From positions 3,871 to 67,870 of the IMG/VR virus record IMGVR_UViG_3300000115_000007: a stretch of DNA of 64,000 nt. One strand, 5' to 3'. Source of the stretch: a virus. The notes under the pieces are model-generated. The model was given only the letters and a program-made list of their open reading frames with translations, made no database searches and was not told where the DNA came from. Every line of letters starts with the position of its first letter. Within the stretch, counting starts at the first letter, position 1. A program made the translations under genes and the position numbers. Shown one piece after another: positions 23,202 to 30,098 of the stretch.

Positions 23202-23643
23202 AAAAGTATTATTAGCGAGTGCAGTATTTACTATTGTGTCATGTACGGCGAGTATATCGGTAAAAGCAGATCCAGAACTATATCTAGAACCCTCAGCGCC
23301 TAATACATTAAATGACAAAAAAGATAAAAACTATGCTGCTCCACCTACAGAACTTCCAAGAAATCCAACTACACAGGCAATGAGAATTCCGTGTGATAAT
23401 ACAGAATATGTAATCAACTTGCTAGAAGAATACGGTGAGAAAAAACTATTTGATGCAGCAGGCGTATTGTATATGATTCCTCCTGGTCGTCCTCCACAAT
23501 TTGCTCAACCATTTGCGGCTCCTGTATCTTTTTATGTAAATATGGATAATGGTAAATGGTCTATGGTTGTAAGCCAAAGTGGCTATACATGTCTTATAAC
23601 AGTAGGCACTGACTTTATTGCCGGTGGCAGAGACGGTGGGTAA
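23194..23643 (+). CDS. Putative lipoprotein / exported protein (149 aa)
   Basis: N-terminal signal MFKKVLLASAVFTIVSC with a lipobox-like IVSC, so probably a lipoprotein; the Pro-rich linker after it fits an anchored protein. Two further cysteines could form a disulfide in the periplasm. Body not recognised. Confidence 0.65.
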   Translation: MFKKVLLASAVFTIVSCTASISVKADPELYLEPSAPNTLNDKKDKNYAAPPTELPRNPTTQAMRIPCDNTEYVINLLEEYGEKKLFDAAGVLYMIPPGRPPQFAQPFAAPVSFYVNMDNGKWSMVVSQSGYTCLITVGTDFIAGGRDGG

Positions 23644-23653
23644 TGGTGTATGG

Positions 23654-23926
23654 ATGCTTTATTCGCTTTTTTTGCTTGTAGAGCCGAACGAAAAATTTAT
23701 TTTTGAAGGAACACACTATCAAAGTAAAGCTCAATGTATACAAATGACAACCCAAAATATTTTAAAATTATCTCAATCACTAGTAACAAAATTAAATAAT
23801 ACTTATGGCGAAAATACGTGGAAAGCATTGGAAATAGGATGTGTAGAAAAGGGCGGTGATCCTATGAATAGAGTTCCAATAATTAATAAAAACAAAGAGA
23901 AAAAACCAGAAGGCATAATGGTATGA
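23654..23926 (+). CDS. Hypothetical, possibly exported protein (90 aa)
   Basis: I place the start at ATG 23654, giving a hydrophobic MLYSLFLLV opening; an in-frame TTG at 23618 inside the previous gene is possible. Two Cys, Lys-rich tail. ATGA overlap downstream. Neighbouring lipoprotein suggests an envelope pair. Confidence 0.55.
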   Translation: MLYSLFLLVEPNEKFIFEGTHYQSKAQCIQMTTQNILKLSQSLVTKLNNTYGENTWKALEIGCVEKGGDPMNRVPIINKNKEKKPEGIMV

Positions 23927-24132
23927 CTGAAGAAGAAATTCAACTTGAATTAAACCGGCAAATGTCTGATTATTTTCATGAAGAAAGAATGTTAAGATTT
24001 AGACAGAATATCAAAGACGCAGCATTTAGAGCTAAGATGATGGATATGAAAGTAATGCCAGTTGAAAAACAAGAAAGCTATCATGCTTATATAGCTAGAC
24101 GTTATAAAGAAATAGAGGAACAACTTAAATGA
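23923..24132 (+). CDS. Hypothetical helical protein (69 aa)
   Basis: Charged, helical (ELNRQMSDYFHEERMLRFR). Four-base overlaps on both sides. Unknown. Confidence 0.65.
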   Translation: MTEEEIQLELNRQMSDYFHEERMLRFRQNIKDAAFRAKMMDMKVMPVEKQESYHAYIARRYKEIEEQLK

Positions 24133-24389
24133 GTGACATTTTTGATTTTGGATTTACAGCAGTTACAGAAGAAGAACTTGAAGCAGTTCAAGATGCTGTT
24201 CAATCTCAAGCAAGTATTGGAGAAAATTTAGAGGCATTACAGGAAAAAGTCGATAAGCTGTATAATTCAATGATTCCATTACTATCGAATCTAAAGAAAA
24301 ATCCACAAAAAGATTACATTCATTGGCCAAATAGACTTGAAAAAGTAGAACAATTTGAGGATCTGCTTACTAAAATCTACAAAAGTTAG
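24129..24389 (+). CDS. Conserved T4-like hypothetical protein (86 aa)
   Basis: MSDIFDFGFTAVTEEELEAV, then a coiled coil and KDYIHWPNRLEKVEQF at the end: a pattern I associate with a small conserved protein of marine T4-like phages. Function unknown. Last gene before a terminator. Confidence 0.7.
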   Translation: MSDIFDFGFTAVTEEELEAVQDAVQSQASIGENLEALQEKVDKLYNSMIPLLSNLKKNPQKDYIHWPNRLEKVEQFEDLLTKIYKS

Positions 24390-24426
24390 TGTAATATTTT
24401 TATCACACTTTTATATATTAATGATT

Positions 24427-24451
24427 AAATGTGCTTTATGCGCATTTTTTT
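24427..24451 (+). terminator. Rho-independent terminator
   Basis: AAATGTGC-TTTAT-GCGCATTT (one G-U pair) followed by a T run. Same design as 11866-11889 and again butted against an early promoter. Confidence 0.8.
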
Positions 24452-24452
24452 A

Positions 24453-24481
24453 TGTACATTACTCTAAAAACAGTGTATTCT
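24453..24481 (+). promoter_or_regulatory. Early-type promoter
   Basis: TGTACA, 17 bases, TATTCT. Overlaps the end of the terminator, so transcription is reset here. Confidence 0.7.
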
Positions 24482-24505
24482 ATACCTACAAAAGGAGAAT
24501 ACAAC

Positions 24506-24679
24506 ATGACAGAATATAGAGAAATTGCTAAGATGCTTCGCCAGATGCTCGCTAATACACAATCAGCAGAAGATGCAATTCCGGCTGGTGATATCATGGC
24601 TTTGTCAGAAGTCTTCGATAATAAGGCCGATTCTATCGAGATGGATATGATTGTAGAAATGCAAAGGGATGCAGTATGA
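24506..24679 (+). CDS. Hypothetical early protein (57 aa)
   Basis: Start after AAAGGAGAAT; an in-frame codon at 24431 lies inside the terminator and is rejected. Acidic and helical. ATGA overlap with the peptidase-like gene. Confidence 0.65.
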   Translation: MTEYREIAKMLRQMLANTQSAEDAIPAGDIMALSEVFDNKADSIEMDMIVEMQRDAV

Positions 24680-25317
24680 TTTTCTATCGCCCTCACCAAA
24701 AGTCAGTTGTAGTTGACCTTAAAGAAAAAGGTTGGCATGGCGAAACAATTATGAAGTTTCTTGATTATGTAAATAAGAAAGAAACTTTGATTGAAACTGG
24801 TCGTAAGAATGGTAAACATTCTCGGGACTCAGCTAAATCAAAAGTTTATAGCGCTGAGTTTAAGTACGAACGTACTTATGGATATGGTAAAAAGTTTAAA
24901 AATCTTGAAGAAGCTCAAAAATATTGTGACAAAATTTTAGCTTCAAAGACTTGGAAAAAAATATCAACTGCTGGTGTAAAGAATATTGCTTTGGCTGAAA
25001 TGTCTGGTAGCAGGACAATGGGCAGAGCATGGTCTCATAATATTGATCTTAATCGTAAAAGCGGTTTAAATCAATATGTTCTTCTCCATGAGATGGCACA
25101 TAGCGCAGGCAATATGCACCACGATGTACGCTTTCGTATTAATCTTCTTAAACTGGTTTCTCGTTTTATTGGCAGCGAACAAGCTGCTTATCTTAAAGCT
25201 TGCTTCAAAGAAAAGAAGTTGAAAGTTACTGAGTCATCAAATATCAAATCTCCAGAAGTCTGGAAAAAAGGATATGATCGACTCACTGCTGCTCGTAAGC
25301 TAATAGAAAGGGAATAA
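24676..25317 (+). CDS. HExxH zinc metallopeptidase-like protein (213 aa)
   Basis: Zinc motif HEMAH at His138-His142, followed by GNMHHDVRF, whose His may give the third ligand. SGSRTMGRAWSHNIDLNRKS is the strand preceding the active helix, as in minigluzincin/SprT-like phage proteins. Soluble, Lys-rich, cytoplasmic. Could process host or phage proteins early in infection; substrate unknown. Confidence 0.75.
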   Translation: MIFYRPHQKSVVVDLKEKGWHGETIMKFLDYVNKKETLIETGRKNGKHSRDSAKSKVYSAEFKYERTYGYGKKFKNLEEAQKYCDKILASKTWKKISTAGVKNIALAEMSGSRTMGRAWSHNIDLNRKSGLNQYVLLHEMAHSAGNMHHDVRFRINLLKLVSRFIGSEQAAYLKACFKEKKLKVTESSNIKSPEVWKKGYDRLTAARKLIERE

Positions 25318-25320
25318 AAA

Positions 25321-25530
25321 ATGAAAATATGTCAGCCAGCTTTAAAAGATTATCACGATTTAGAATTTATTTCTAAGCTGGTGTCAAAACGGTTGGCTGA
25401 CAACATCGATGACAAATTGATTATTGAAGAAGTAAAGAACAAAGTAGGATCAACCTACATGGAATATACGATGAAACAAATTGAGGTACAAAAATGTTCG
25501 AGCAATCAATCCTCGAAGGCATCTTCCTAG
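25321..25530 (+). CDS. Hypothetical helical protein (69 aa)
   Basis: Four bases after the peptidase-like gene. Helical, with EFISKLVSKRLADNIDDKLI. Its 3' end overlaps a membrane microprotein frame. Unknown. Confidence 0.6.
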   Translation: MKICQPALKDYHDLEFISKLVSKRLADNIDDKLIIEEVKNKVGSTYMEYTMKQIEVQKCSSNQSSKASS

Positions 25531-25559
25531 CATGTCTTCTTATAGTAATGTTAACATAG
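25494..25559 (+). CDS. Possible membrane microprotein (21 aa)
   Basis: MFEQSILEGIFLACLLIVML plus Thr, one hydrophobic helix. A weak GAGG lies nine bases upstream. Similar tiny membrane peptides recur in this operon region. Tentative. Confidence 0.4.
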   Translation: MFEQSILEGIFLACLLIVMLT

Positions 25560-25569
25560 GAGAAATATA

Positions 25570-25776
25570 ATGGCATATGATAAACGTCATGGTGGGCCAT
25601 ATGATAGAGGATCAGCAGATAGCTGGTATCGCCGTAATTCAGAGCCGCACTATTGGACTGGTGGATCTTATCAGGGTGAACATATCACTGAAAATCAAAT
25701 GACGAAAGAAGAAATAGAAGCTTATTGGGCTGGATTTGATGAAAATGAAGCTTCGGGTTGTCATAAAGAGTGGTAA
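25570..25776 (+). CDS. Conserved phage protein, HGGPYDRG type (68 aa)
   Basis: MAYDKRHGGPYDRGSADSWY at the start and AGFDENEASGCHKEW at the end are features of a small conserved protein of T4-like phages. Strong AGGAG upstream. Function unknown. Last gene before a terminator. Confidence 0.75.
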   Translation: MAYDKRHGGPYDRGSADSWYRRNSEPHYWTGGSYQGEHITENQMTKEEIEAYWAGFDENEASGCHKEW

Positions 25777-25809
25777 TAATATTGTGACAAATATGTTACA
25801 TCTATAATT

Positions 25810-25834
25810 AAATGCACCTCCGGGTGCATTTTTT
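25810..25834 (+). terminator. Rho-independent terminator
   Basis: AAATGCACC-TCCG-GGTGCATTT, nine pairs, then Ts. Overlaps the upstream edge of the next promoter. Confidence 0.85.
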
Positions 25835-25836
25835 GT

Positions 25837-25865
25837 TGTACGTTCCATTTAAAATATGGTACAAA
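25837..25865 (+). promoter_or_regulatory. Early-type promoter
   Basis: TGTACG, 17 bases, TACAAA with TGG before the -10. Confidence 0.65.
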
Positions 25866-25888
25866 GGTAGTATCAAATGGAGATAAAC

Positions 25889-26101
25889 ATGACATACACA
25901 CTTTTAAATCAAAACCAAACTTCTACAACTACTTTCAACACCATTCCTCAAATCATTTCTCATATCAAATCACTAAATCTTCCATCATCTACTCAACATC
26001 TTATTTTTCCACCTCATAATCCAACAACTTCCGTATTCTTTCTCTTAACCTTAAATCAACTTATTAAAACATTCAAAAATACCCCACACGAACTTAATTA
26101 A
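25889..26101 (+). CDS. Guanine-depleted coding sequence (70 aa)
   Basis: Start after AAATGGAG. After the start codon the sense strand has only two G in about 207 bases, while C is common. The protein consequently has no Gly, Ala, Asp, Arg, Cys or Trp and is built from Thr, Asn, Gln, Ser, Pro, Leu, Ile, Phe, His and Lys. Neighbouring genes have normal G content. It may be selected at RNA level (nuclease avoidance or an unstructured RNA). No protein family recognised. Confidence 0.6.
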   Translation: MTYTLLNQNQTSTTTFNTIPQIISHIKSLNLPSSTQHLIFPPHNPTTSVFFLLTLNQLIKTFKNTPHELN

Positions 26102-26126
26102 AAAAATTATACAACGGAGAAACTAT

Positions 26127-26318
26127 ATGAAATCTTTTACTTTTCAACCTAACCCAACCTTTCAATTTTCACTTCTTCCGATCTTTACTGAAGGATTAGG
26201 GATTGACTACACAATCAATCCCGATAAAACTGTTACTTTCTCTTCAAATGATGAGGATGCTCTTGAAGAATGCTGGGAACAACTATACGACGATCCCTTT
26301 GACCTCATGGCGGTATAA
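26127..26318 (+). CDS. Hypothetical protein (63 aa)
   Basis: Preceded by AACGGAG. The first 50 coding bases are also almost free of G, then composition returns to normal. Ends in an acidic helix (DEDALEECWEQLYDD). Unknown function. Confidence 0.65.
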   Translation: MKSFTFQPNPTFQFSLLPIFTEGLGIDYTINPDKTVTFSSNDEDALEECWEQLYDDPFDLMAV

Positions 26319-26322
26319 TAAT

Positions 26323-26718
26323 ATGATTCTTGATACAATCAATCTTCCAAAAAAGATTAAACCAGAAATGATTGACTCAATTGTTAATCATGCAAACGAG
26401 GTTCTTGATCTTTCAGATCTCGATGAGCTAGTAATTCGTTTTAAAGCACATAATGATGCTTGTGGTTACTTCGATGGATTTGATGATGACTCTACTGCTG
26501 GTATTGAAGTCAACACAAAAAATACTATCGATGAGATTGTTACTACAATATTTCATGAGCTTGTACATGTACAGCAAGTTCTTCACGGAGTCTTTGATGA
26601 CTTTGAAAAAACTTGGAATGGAGAGTCATTCGGACATCTTGATTACAATGATCGTCCGTGGGAGATAGATGCATTTAAAAAAGAAAAAGAGCTTTTTTCT
26701 TCCTGGAACCGCATTTAA
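26323..26718 (+). CDS. HExxH metallopeptidase-like protein (131 aa)
   Basis: Zinc motif HELVH at His78-His82 in TIFHELVHVQQVLHG; a later PWEIDAF supplies a Glu in gluzincin position. Start at 26323 chosen because the upstream in-frame codon (26203) lies inside the preceding gene. A second, smaller zinc-peptidase-like gene in the early region. Confidence 0.75.
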   Translation: MILDTINLPKKIKPEMIDSIVNHANEVLDLSDLDELVIRFKAHNDACGYFDGFDDDSTAGIEVNTKNTIDEIVTTIFHELVHVQQVLHGVFDDFEKTWNGESFGHLDYNDRPWEIDAFKKEKELFSSWNRI

Positions 26719-26740
26719 CTGTGTACATTACCTTAAAACT
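26710..26740 (+). repeat. 31-bp direct repeat containing promoter -35, copy 2
   Basis: Exact copy of 16405-16435; it overlaps the last codons of the peptidase-like gene. Confidence 0.85.
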
Positions 26741-26750
26741 GTGGTAGTAT
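26722..26750 (+). promoter_or_regulatory. Early-type promoter
   Basis: TGTACA, 17 bases, TAGTAT with TGG before the -10. Confidence 0.75.
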
Positions 26751-26775
26751 GATCTTAAATCAAATGGAGAGTATC

Positions 26776-27066
26776 ATGATTGCAACAAATATGGCAGACC
26801 GTCTTGCATTGATTGCAGCAATTGCTGAAAAGCAAAAAAACGAAAAGGCTCGTAAAGAGCGGTTGTCAACTATTCGCAAAAACACTGCAAAAGTTCGTAT
26901 CGTTGCTCGTAAAAAGCGTACAGCTGAAGATAAAAAGCTTTCGGATTTTACTGGCGGTCAGGAAAATATCAATCACTATACCGATGCATCTAAGTATGCT
27001 AAAACACACTATGGCGAGACACTCCACGAAACAACTCGTCATGATACAGATTGGGGAGACTACTAA
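26776..27066 (+). CDS. Basic hypothetical early protein (96 aa)
   Basis: Start after AAATGGAG. Strongly basic helical N-terminal half (IAEKQKNEKARKERLSTIRK), acidic end. Nucleic-acid binding is possible. Unrecognised. Confidence 0.65.
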   Translation: MIATNMADRLALIAAIAEKQKNEKARKERLSTIRKNTAKVRIVARKKRTAEDKKLSDFTGGQENINHYTDASKYAKTHYGETLHETTRHDTDWGDY

Positions 27067-27242
27067 TGATTAATCCATTATGGATCGCATTCACTCTATT
27101 TTTCGGTGGGCTTGGTATTTGTCTTATAATACTAGACTCGCTTTCAGGATACCTAATGTGCTTCGGTGTATTGGGTTGGTTGTTTGTAGCAAACAATACA
27201 GGTCAATTGTTTATTGAAGAAGATGATGAAGAGGATTACTAG
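27066..27242 (+). CDS. Small membrane protein (58 aa)
   Basis: Two hydrophobic helices (WIAFTLFFGGLGICLIIL and YLMCFGVLGWLFVA) and an acidic tail EEDDEEDY. TAATG overlap upstream. Holin-like shape, but without context for lysis; function unknown. Confidence 0.6.
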   Translation: MINPLWIAFTLFFGGLGICLIILDSLSGYLMCFGVLGWLFVANNTGQLFIEEDDEEDY

Positions 27243-27244
27243 TA

Positions 27245-27370
27245 ATGTATGAATTGTTAGAAAGCCTCGCTTTTGTTTTCCTTGTAAGTGTACTTATAGG
27301 AATTATGCTGATGCAAGCGGCCGCTTTAGTATGGATGTTCTGGGATATGTTTATACGTAAGGATATGTAA
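27245..27370 (+). CDS. Small membrane protein (41 aa)
   Basis: One long hydrophobic helix (LAFVFLVSVLIGIMLMQAAA) ending in a basic tail. Tightly packed between neighbours, with TAATG overlap downstream. Confidence 0.55.
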   Translation: MYELLESLAFVFLVSVLIGIMLMQAAALVWMFWDMFIRKDM

Positions 27371-27897
27371 TGGAAGATTGTAAAACATTTGCAAAAGCAT
27401 TTTCATTTGCAGAACGTGCTCACGCCAATCAAAAACGTAAGTACACCGATGAAAAATATTTTTCGCATTGTGTAGCGGTTTCTGATATGATCGAAGAGTA
27501 CTTGGATACGCACGTGGTTGATGTCTCAACCACTGTGGCTATGTCTGTGGCGATTCTTCATGATGTTGTTGAAGATACATCATTTGATCACATGGACATC
27601 AGAGAGCGGTTTTCAGACGAGATTGCAATGGGCGTATGGTTTCTAACTAACACTGAATTGTTTGTTGGTAATCGATCACTTCGAAAAGAACTTGATCGTG
27701 ATCGTTTAGCAAAAGCTCCAGGTTGGGTAAAACTAATCAAGAAGTTTGATATTGAGCACAATCGTGAAAGTATCAAAAAGCATGATCCAAAATTCTATAG
27801 AATATTCAAGCAAGAAACTGATGAATTGCTTGAAGCTATGGGTATGCACGACGACGAATACTATAATGGTCCAGCTGATATTCAGCTGGCATTTTAA
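27370..27897 (+). CDS. HD-domain protein, (p)ppGpp hydrolase-like (SpoT/MESH1 type)
   Basis: A 175-residue single-domain protein. Metal-binding pattern: His33 in FSHCVAV, His64-Asp65 and the Glu68-Asp69 pair in LHDVVEDT (the HDxxED signature of ppGpp hydrolases), with a preceding RAHANQKRKYT. Later NRSLRKELDRDRLA and IEHNRESI match the family. No synthetase or TGS domain. It could degrade the stringent alarmone so that the host keeps making nucleotides and RNA; this is inferred from the family. Confidence 0.8.
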   Translation: MEDCKTFAKAFSFAERAHANQKRKYTDEKYFSHCVAVSDMIEEYLDTHVVDVSTTVAMSVAILHDVVEDTSFDHMDIRERFSDEIAMGVWFLTNTELFVGNRSLRKELDRDRLAKAPGWVKLIKKFDIEHNRESIKKHDPKFYRIFKQETDELLEAMGMHDDEYYNGPADIQLAF

Positions 27898-27909
27898 AGG
27901 AGGACAATA

Positions 27910-28284
27910 GTGGTATCAGAAATTCAAACGCACGGTTTTGAAAAGGAGGAAAATGAACATGATGTTGTGGACAAGGTTTATTTAGATATTAATCCTCGTC
28001 CACAGCAATCTGAAGTCGTTCAATCACTTAAAAATCAAGCAGGTGAAGAATGGAAGGCCAGATGCACTGAGCATTATGCTTGGAAAGCAGCTGAATATAT
28101 TATTGAGCTTGAAAACGCTTTGGAAAAAGAAAAAGAAATACAAGATCATATGTGGAAATCTATAAGTCGTATCGAACGGCAAAGAGATGAAGCAGACAAC
28201 ACTAATAAATTCTTAAGAAAACTTATTAACAAGTATCATTTAGAAAATGATGCATTTACCGGAAAGGGTAATATCAATGACTGA
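27910..28284 (+). CDS. Hypothetical coiled-coil protein (124 aa)
   Basis: GTG start after AAAGGAGG, the strongest ribosome-binding site nearby. Helical C-terminal half (EYIIELENALEKEKEIQDHM). Unrecognised. Confidence 0.7.
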   Translation: MVSEIQTHGFEKEENEHDVVDKVYLDINPRPQQSEVVQSLKNQAGEEWKARCTEHYAWKAAEYIIELENALEKEKEIQDHMWKSISRIERQRDEADNTNKFLRKLINKYHLENDAFTGKGNIND

Positions 28285-28561
28285 AGATCGTGATAACTAT
28301 ATGAATATGCTTACATCAGGAGTATGCGAGGTAACCTTTACAAAAGTAAATGGCGATAAGCGAGTTATGACTTGCACTTTGCTAGAAGGTATGATTCCAT
28401 CGGCTGAAAAAGATGAACCTATTACTCAAAAGAAAGTTCGTGCTGTAAATCCTGAAGTCATTCCATGCTGGGATACGAACGCAGAAGGCTGGCGGTCTTT
28501 TCGTGTTGATAGCGTACAGGAATGTAAATATGTTTATCGCCCAAAAGTTTATTCTATGTAA
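28277..28561 (+). CDS. Small SH3-like phage protein (WYL_2/DUF2693 type)
   Basis: A 94-residue protein; CEVTFTKVNGDKRVMTCTLL at the start and WRSFRVDSVQECKY near the end are the two conserved blocks of a small beta-barrel family common in T4-like phages. Start at 28277, after GGAAAGGG. Molecular role unknown. Confidence 0.75.
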   Translation: MTEDRDNYMNMLTSGVCEVTFTKVNGDKRVMTCTLLEGMIPSAEKDEPITQKKVRAVNPEVIPCWDTNAEGWRSFRVDSVQECKYVYRPKVYSM

Positions 28562-28574
28562 ATCAAAATAATCA

Positions 28575-28603
28575 TTTACAATTGCTTAAAAGTGTGATAG
28601 ATT
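28575..28603 (+). promoter_or_regulatory. Early-type promoter
   Basis: TTTACA, 17 bases, TAGATT with TGA before the -10. Confidence 0.7.
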
Positions 28604-28645
28604 AATAGAGTAGGAAGAATCACTTGTCACTGAAAGGACAAAAAA

Positions 28646-28897
28646 ATGACTATATCTATATGGGGTGATGATAACATCGACGAGTGGTTGACACGAGTAG
28701 AGATAGCATTAGACGAGTGGGATCAGAGCGAAGTTTGTAAGAATTGTGATGGTTCTGGTGTTGTCGAGATTTCAAAAATAGAATGTGAATTTTGTTTTGG
28801 AACTGGTTATGAAGAAAGAGATGAAGCATCAAACGAAAAAGGAATATACAATGTCTATGCACATGATTCAAGGTGTTCAAGTACACGGAAAATCTAA
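28646..28897 (+). CDS. DnaJ-type zinc-finger protein (83 aa)
   Basis: Two CxxCxGxG-type repeats, CKNCDGSG and CEFCFGTG, make one zinc site as in DnaJ central domains. Preceded by GAAAGGAC. Small phage proteins with this finger may act as chaperone-like or RNA-binding factors; role unknown. Overlaps the next gene. Confidence 0.75.
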   Translation: MTISIWGDDNIDEWLTRVEIALDEWDQSEVCKNCDGSGVVEISKIECEFCFGTGYEERDEASNEKGIYNVYAHDSRCSSTRKI

Positions 28898-29183
28898 AAT
28901 CAAAAAGAAGCCTGGTTGGAAAGAAAGAGAAGCTGAACATCAAGCTTTTCTTGATCGTATGGGTGTGAAAGGTACTAAACAAGACTATCGTCATGAACGG
29001 CCAAAATTTAAAGTTTCAAGAGATCAATTATCAAATAGTATTGATAATGGTACACTAAAAGAAACGAATAAATATACAGGTAATGAGATTGCTGGTATTG
29101 TTGTAACACACAAAAGTAATCTTATGCCAATTCGTAAAGACAACAAACAGGCAGCAGTTGATGCAGCGAGTATGCGTAGATGA
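28851..29183 (+). CDS. Basic hypothetical protein (110 aa)
   Basis: Start 28851 follows AAAAAGGAA; an in-frame codon at 28785 is inside the finger protein. Lys/Arg-rich N-terminus (KSKIKKKPGWKEREAEHQ). Four-base overlap downstream. Unrecognised. Confidence 0.65.
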   Translation: MSMHMIQGVQVHGKSKIKKKPGWKEREAEHQAFLDRMGVKGTKQDYRHERPKFKVSRDQLSNSIDNGTLKETNKYTGNEIAGIVVTHKSNLMPIRKDNKQAAVDAASMRR

Positions 29184-29467
29184 TTTTAGATAAGCACGTT
29201 ACTAAAGTAATTAGTAATAATGTAAATATGACGGTGCCATATTATCTTATGGCATCGTATGCTTATTATGAGAAAGACGATCCAATATTATCTGATGATT
29301 TTTATGATAAATTAGCAAAAAATATTCTTAAGCAATGGGACAATATTGAACACTATCATAAACATCTACTAAGCAAGGATGTTTTAGAAGCAGGCAGTTA
29401 CATTGGAAAATATCCAACTATCATCTCAGAGGCCCTTAAGAGCTTAAGAAAGACTACTAAGAAATGA
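29180..29467 (+). CDS. Conserved T4-like protein, ligase-Ia-like motif (95 aa)
   Basis: TVPYYLMASYAYYEKDDPIL followed by SDDFYDKL recalls the NAD-dependent DNA ligase N-terminal (Ia) helix pair that binds NMN, and similar small proteins occur in T4-like phages. Function unknown. ATGA overlaps on both sides. Confidence 0.7.
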   Translation: MILDKHVTKVISNNVNMTVPYYLMASYAYYEKDDPILSDDFYDKLAKNILKQWDNIEHYHKHLLSKDVLEAGSYIGKYPTIISEALKSLRKTTKK

Positions 29468-29583
29468 ATCAGGACGATAGAGACTTTATCATTAATGCAG
29501 TGAATCGACTTCTAAAGGTCCCTTACGCAGCTCTTACTAATGCTGAAATTGTTAAATTAAAAGGTTTACTTAGAAAATTATGA
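29464..29583 (+). CDS. Small helical protein (39 aa)
   Basis: Two short helices (DFIINAVNRLLKVPYAALTN and EIVKLKGLLRKL). Overlaps both neighbours by four bases, which supports it as a real gene. Confidence 0.55.
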   Translation: MNQDDRDFIINAVNRLLKVPYAALTNAEIVKLKGLLRKL

Positions 29584-29807
29584 TTACAGTTGAACATAAA
29601 TATGATCATAGTATTATTACCATTTTAGATAATAATGGAAAAACTGACGACGTTGAAATTATTGTTGATGAAGAACTTTGCTATATTCGTCAATACACTG
29701 ATGACGATGATTTTAATATTGTGGTAATATCACCATATATGTTAAAAGAATTAGTAGCAGCATATGATATGGCTGAAGGCTCGTATGTTACTGCAGGTAA
29801 ATCATAA
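29580..29807 (+). CDS. Hypothetical acidic protein (75 aa)
   Basis: Beta-rich, acidic, ends with a helix (LKELVAAYDMAEGSY). ATGA overlap upstream. Unrecognised. Confidence 0.65.
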   Translation: MITVEHKYDHSIITILDNNGKTDDVEIIVDEELCYIRQYTDDDDFNIVVISPYMLKELVAAYDMAEGSYVTAGKS

Positions 29808-29833
29808 AAAAATAAAAAAAATGCATTTAAGGG

Positions 29834-29862
29834 TTTACAATGACTCCTATTTGTGTTAGAAT
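29834..29862 (+). promoter_or_regulatory. Early-type promoter
   Basis: TTTACA, 17 bases, TAGAAT with TGT before the -10. Leads the block that contains the gp33-like gene. Confidence 0.75.
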
Positions 29863-29885
29863 AACTATACGTTAAGGAGAAAACT

Positions 29886-30098
29886 ATGTTTATGTTCGAA
29901 TTTGGTTTACTGGTATTTGGCATTATTATTACTTCTTATGTTCTTGGTCGTAGAAGTGCAAAAGAAGAAAACGTTGAAGGTATAGTCGATATTGTAATTA
30001 CTAGACTATGTCACGAAGGCTATATTCATTATGAAGAAATGGATGATGGCGATTATGACTTGATTAAGATAAAGGACTATGATAATGGTAGCACGTAA
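29886..30098 (+). CDS. Membrane-anchored hypothetical protein (70 aa)
   Basis: AAGGAG upstream. N-terminal helix (FGLLVFGIIITSYVLG), then RRS and an acidic cytoplasmic domain. Function unknown. Confidence 0.65.
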   Translation: MFMFEFGLLVFGIIITSYVLGRRSAKEENVEGIVDIVITRLCHEGYIHYEEMDDGDYDLIKIKDYDNGST

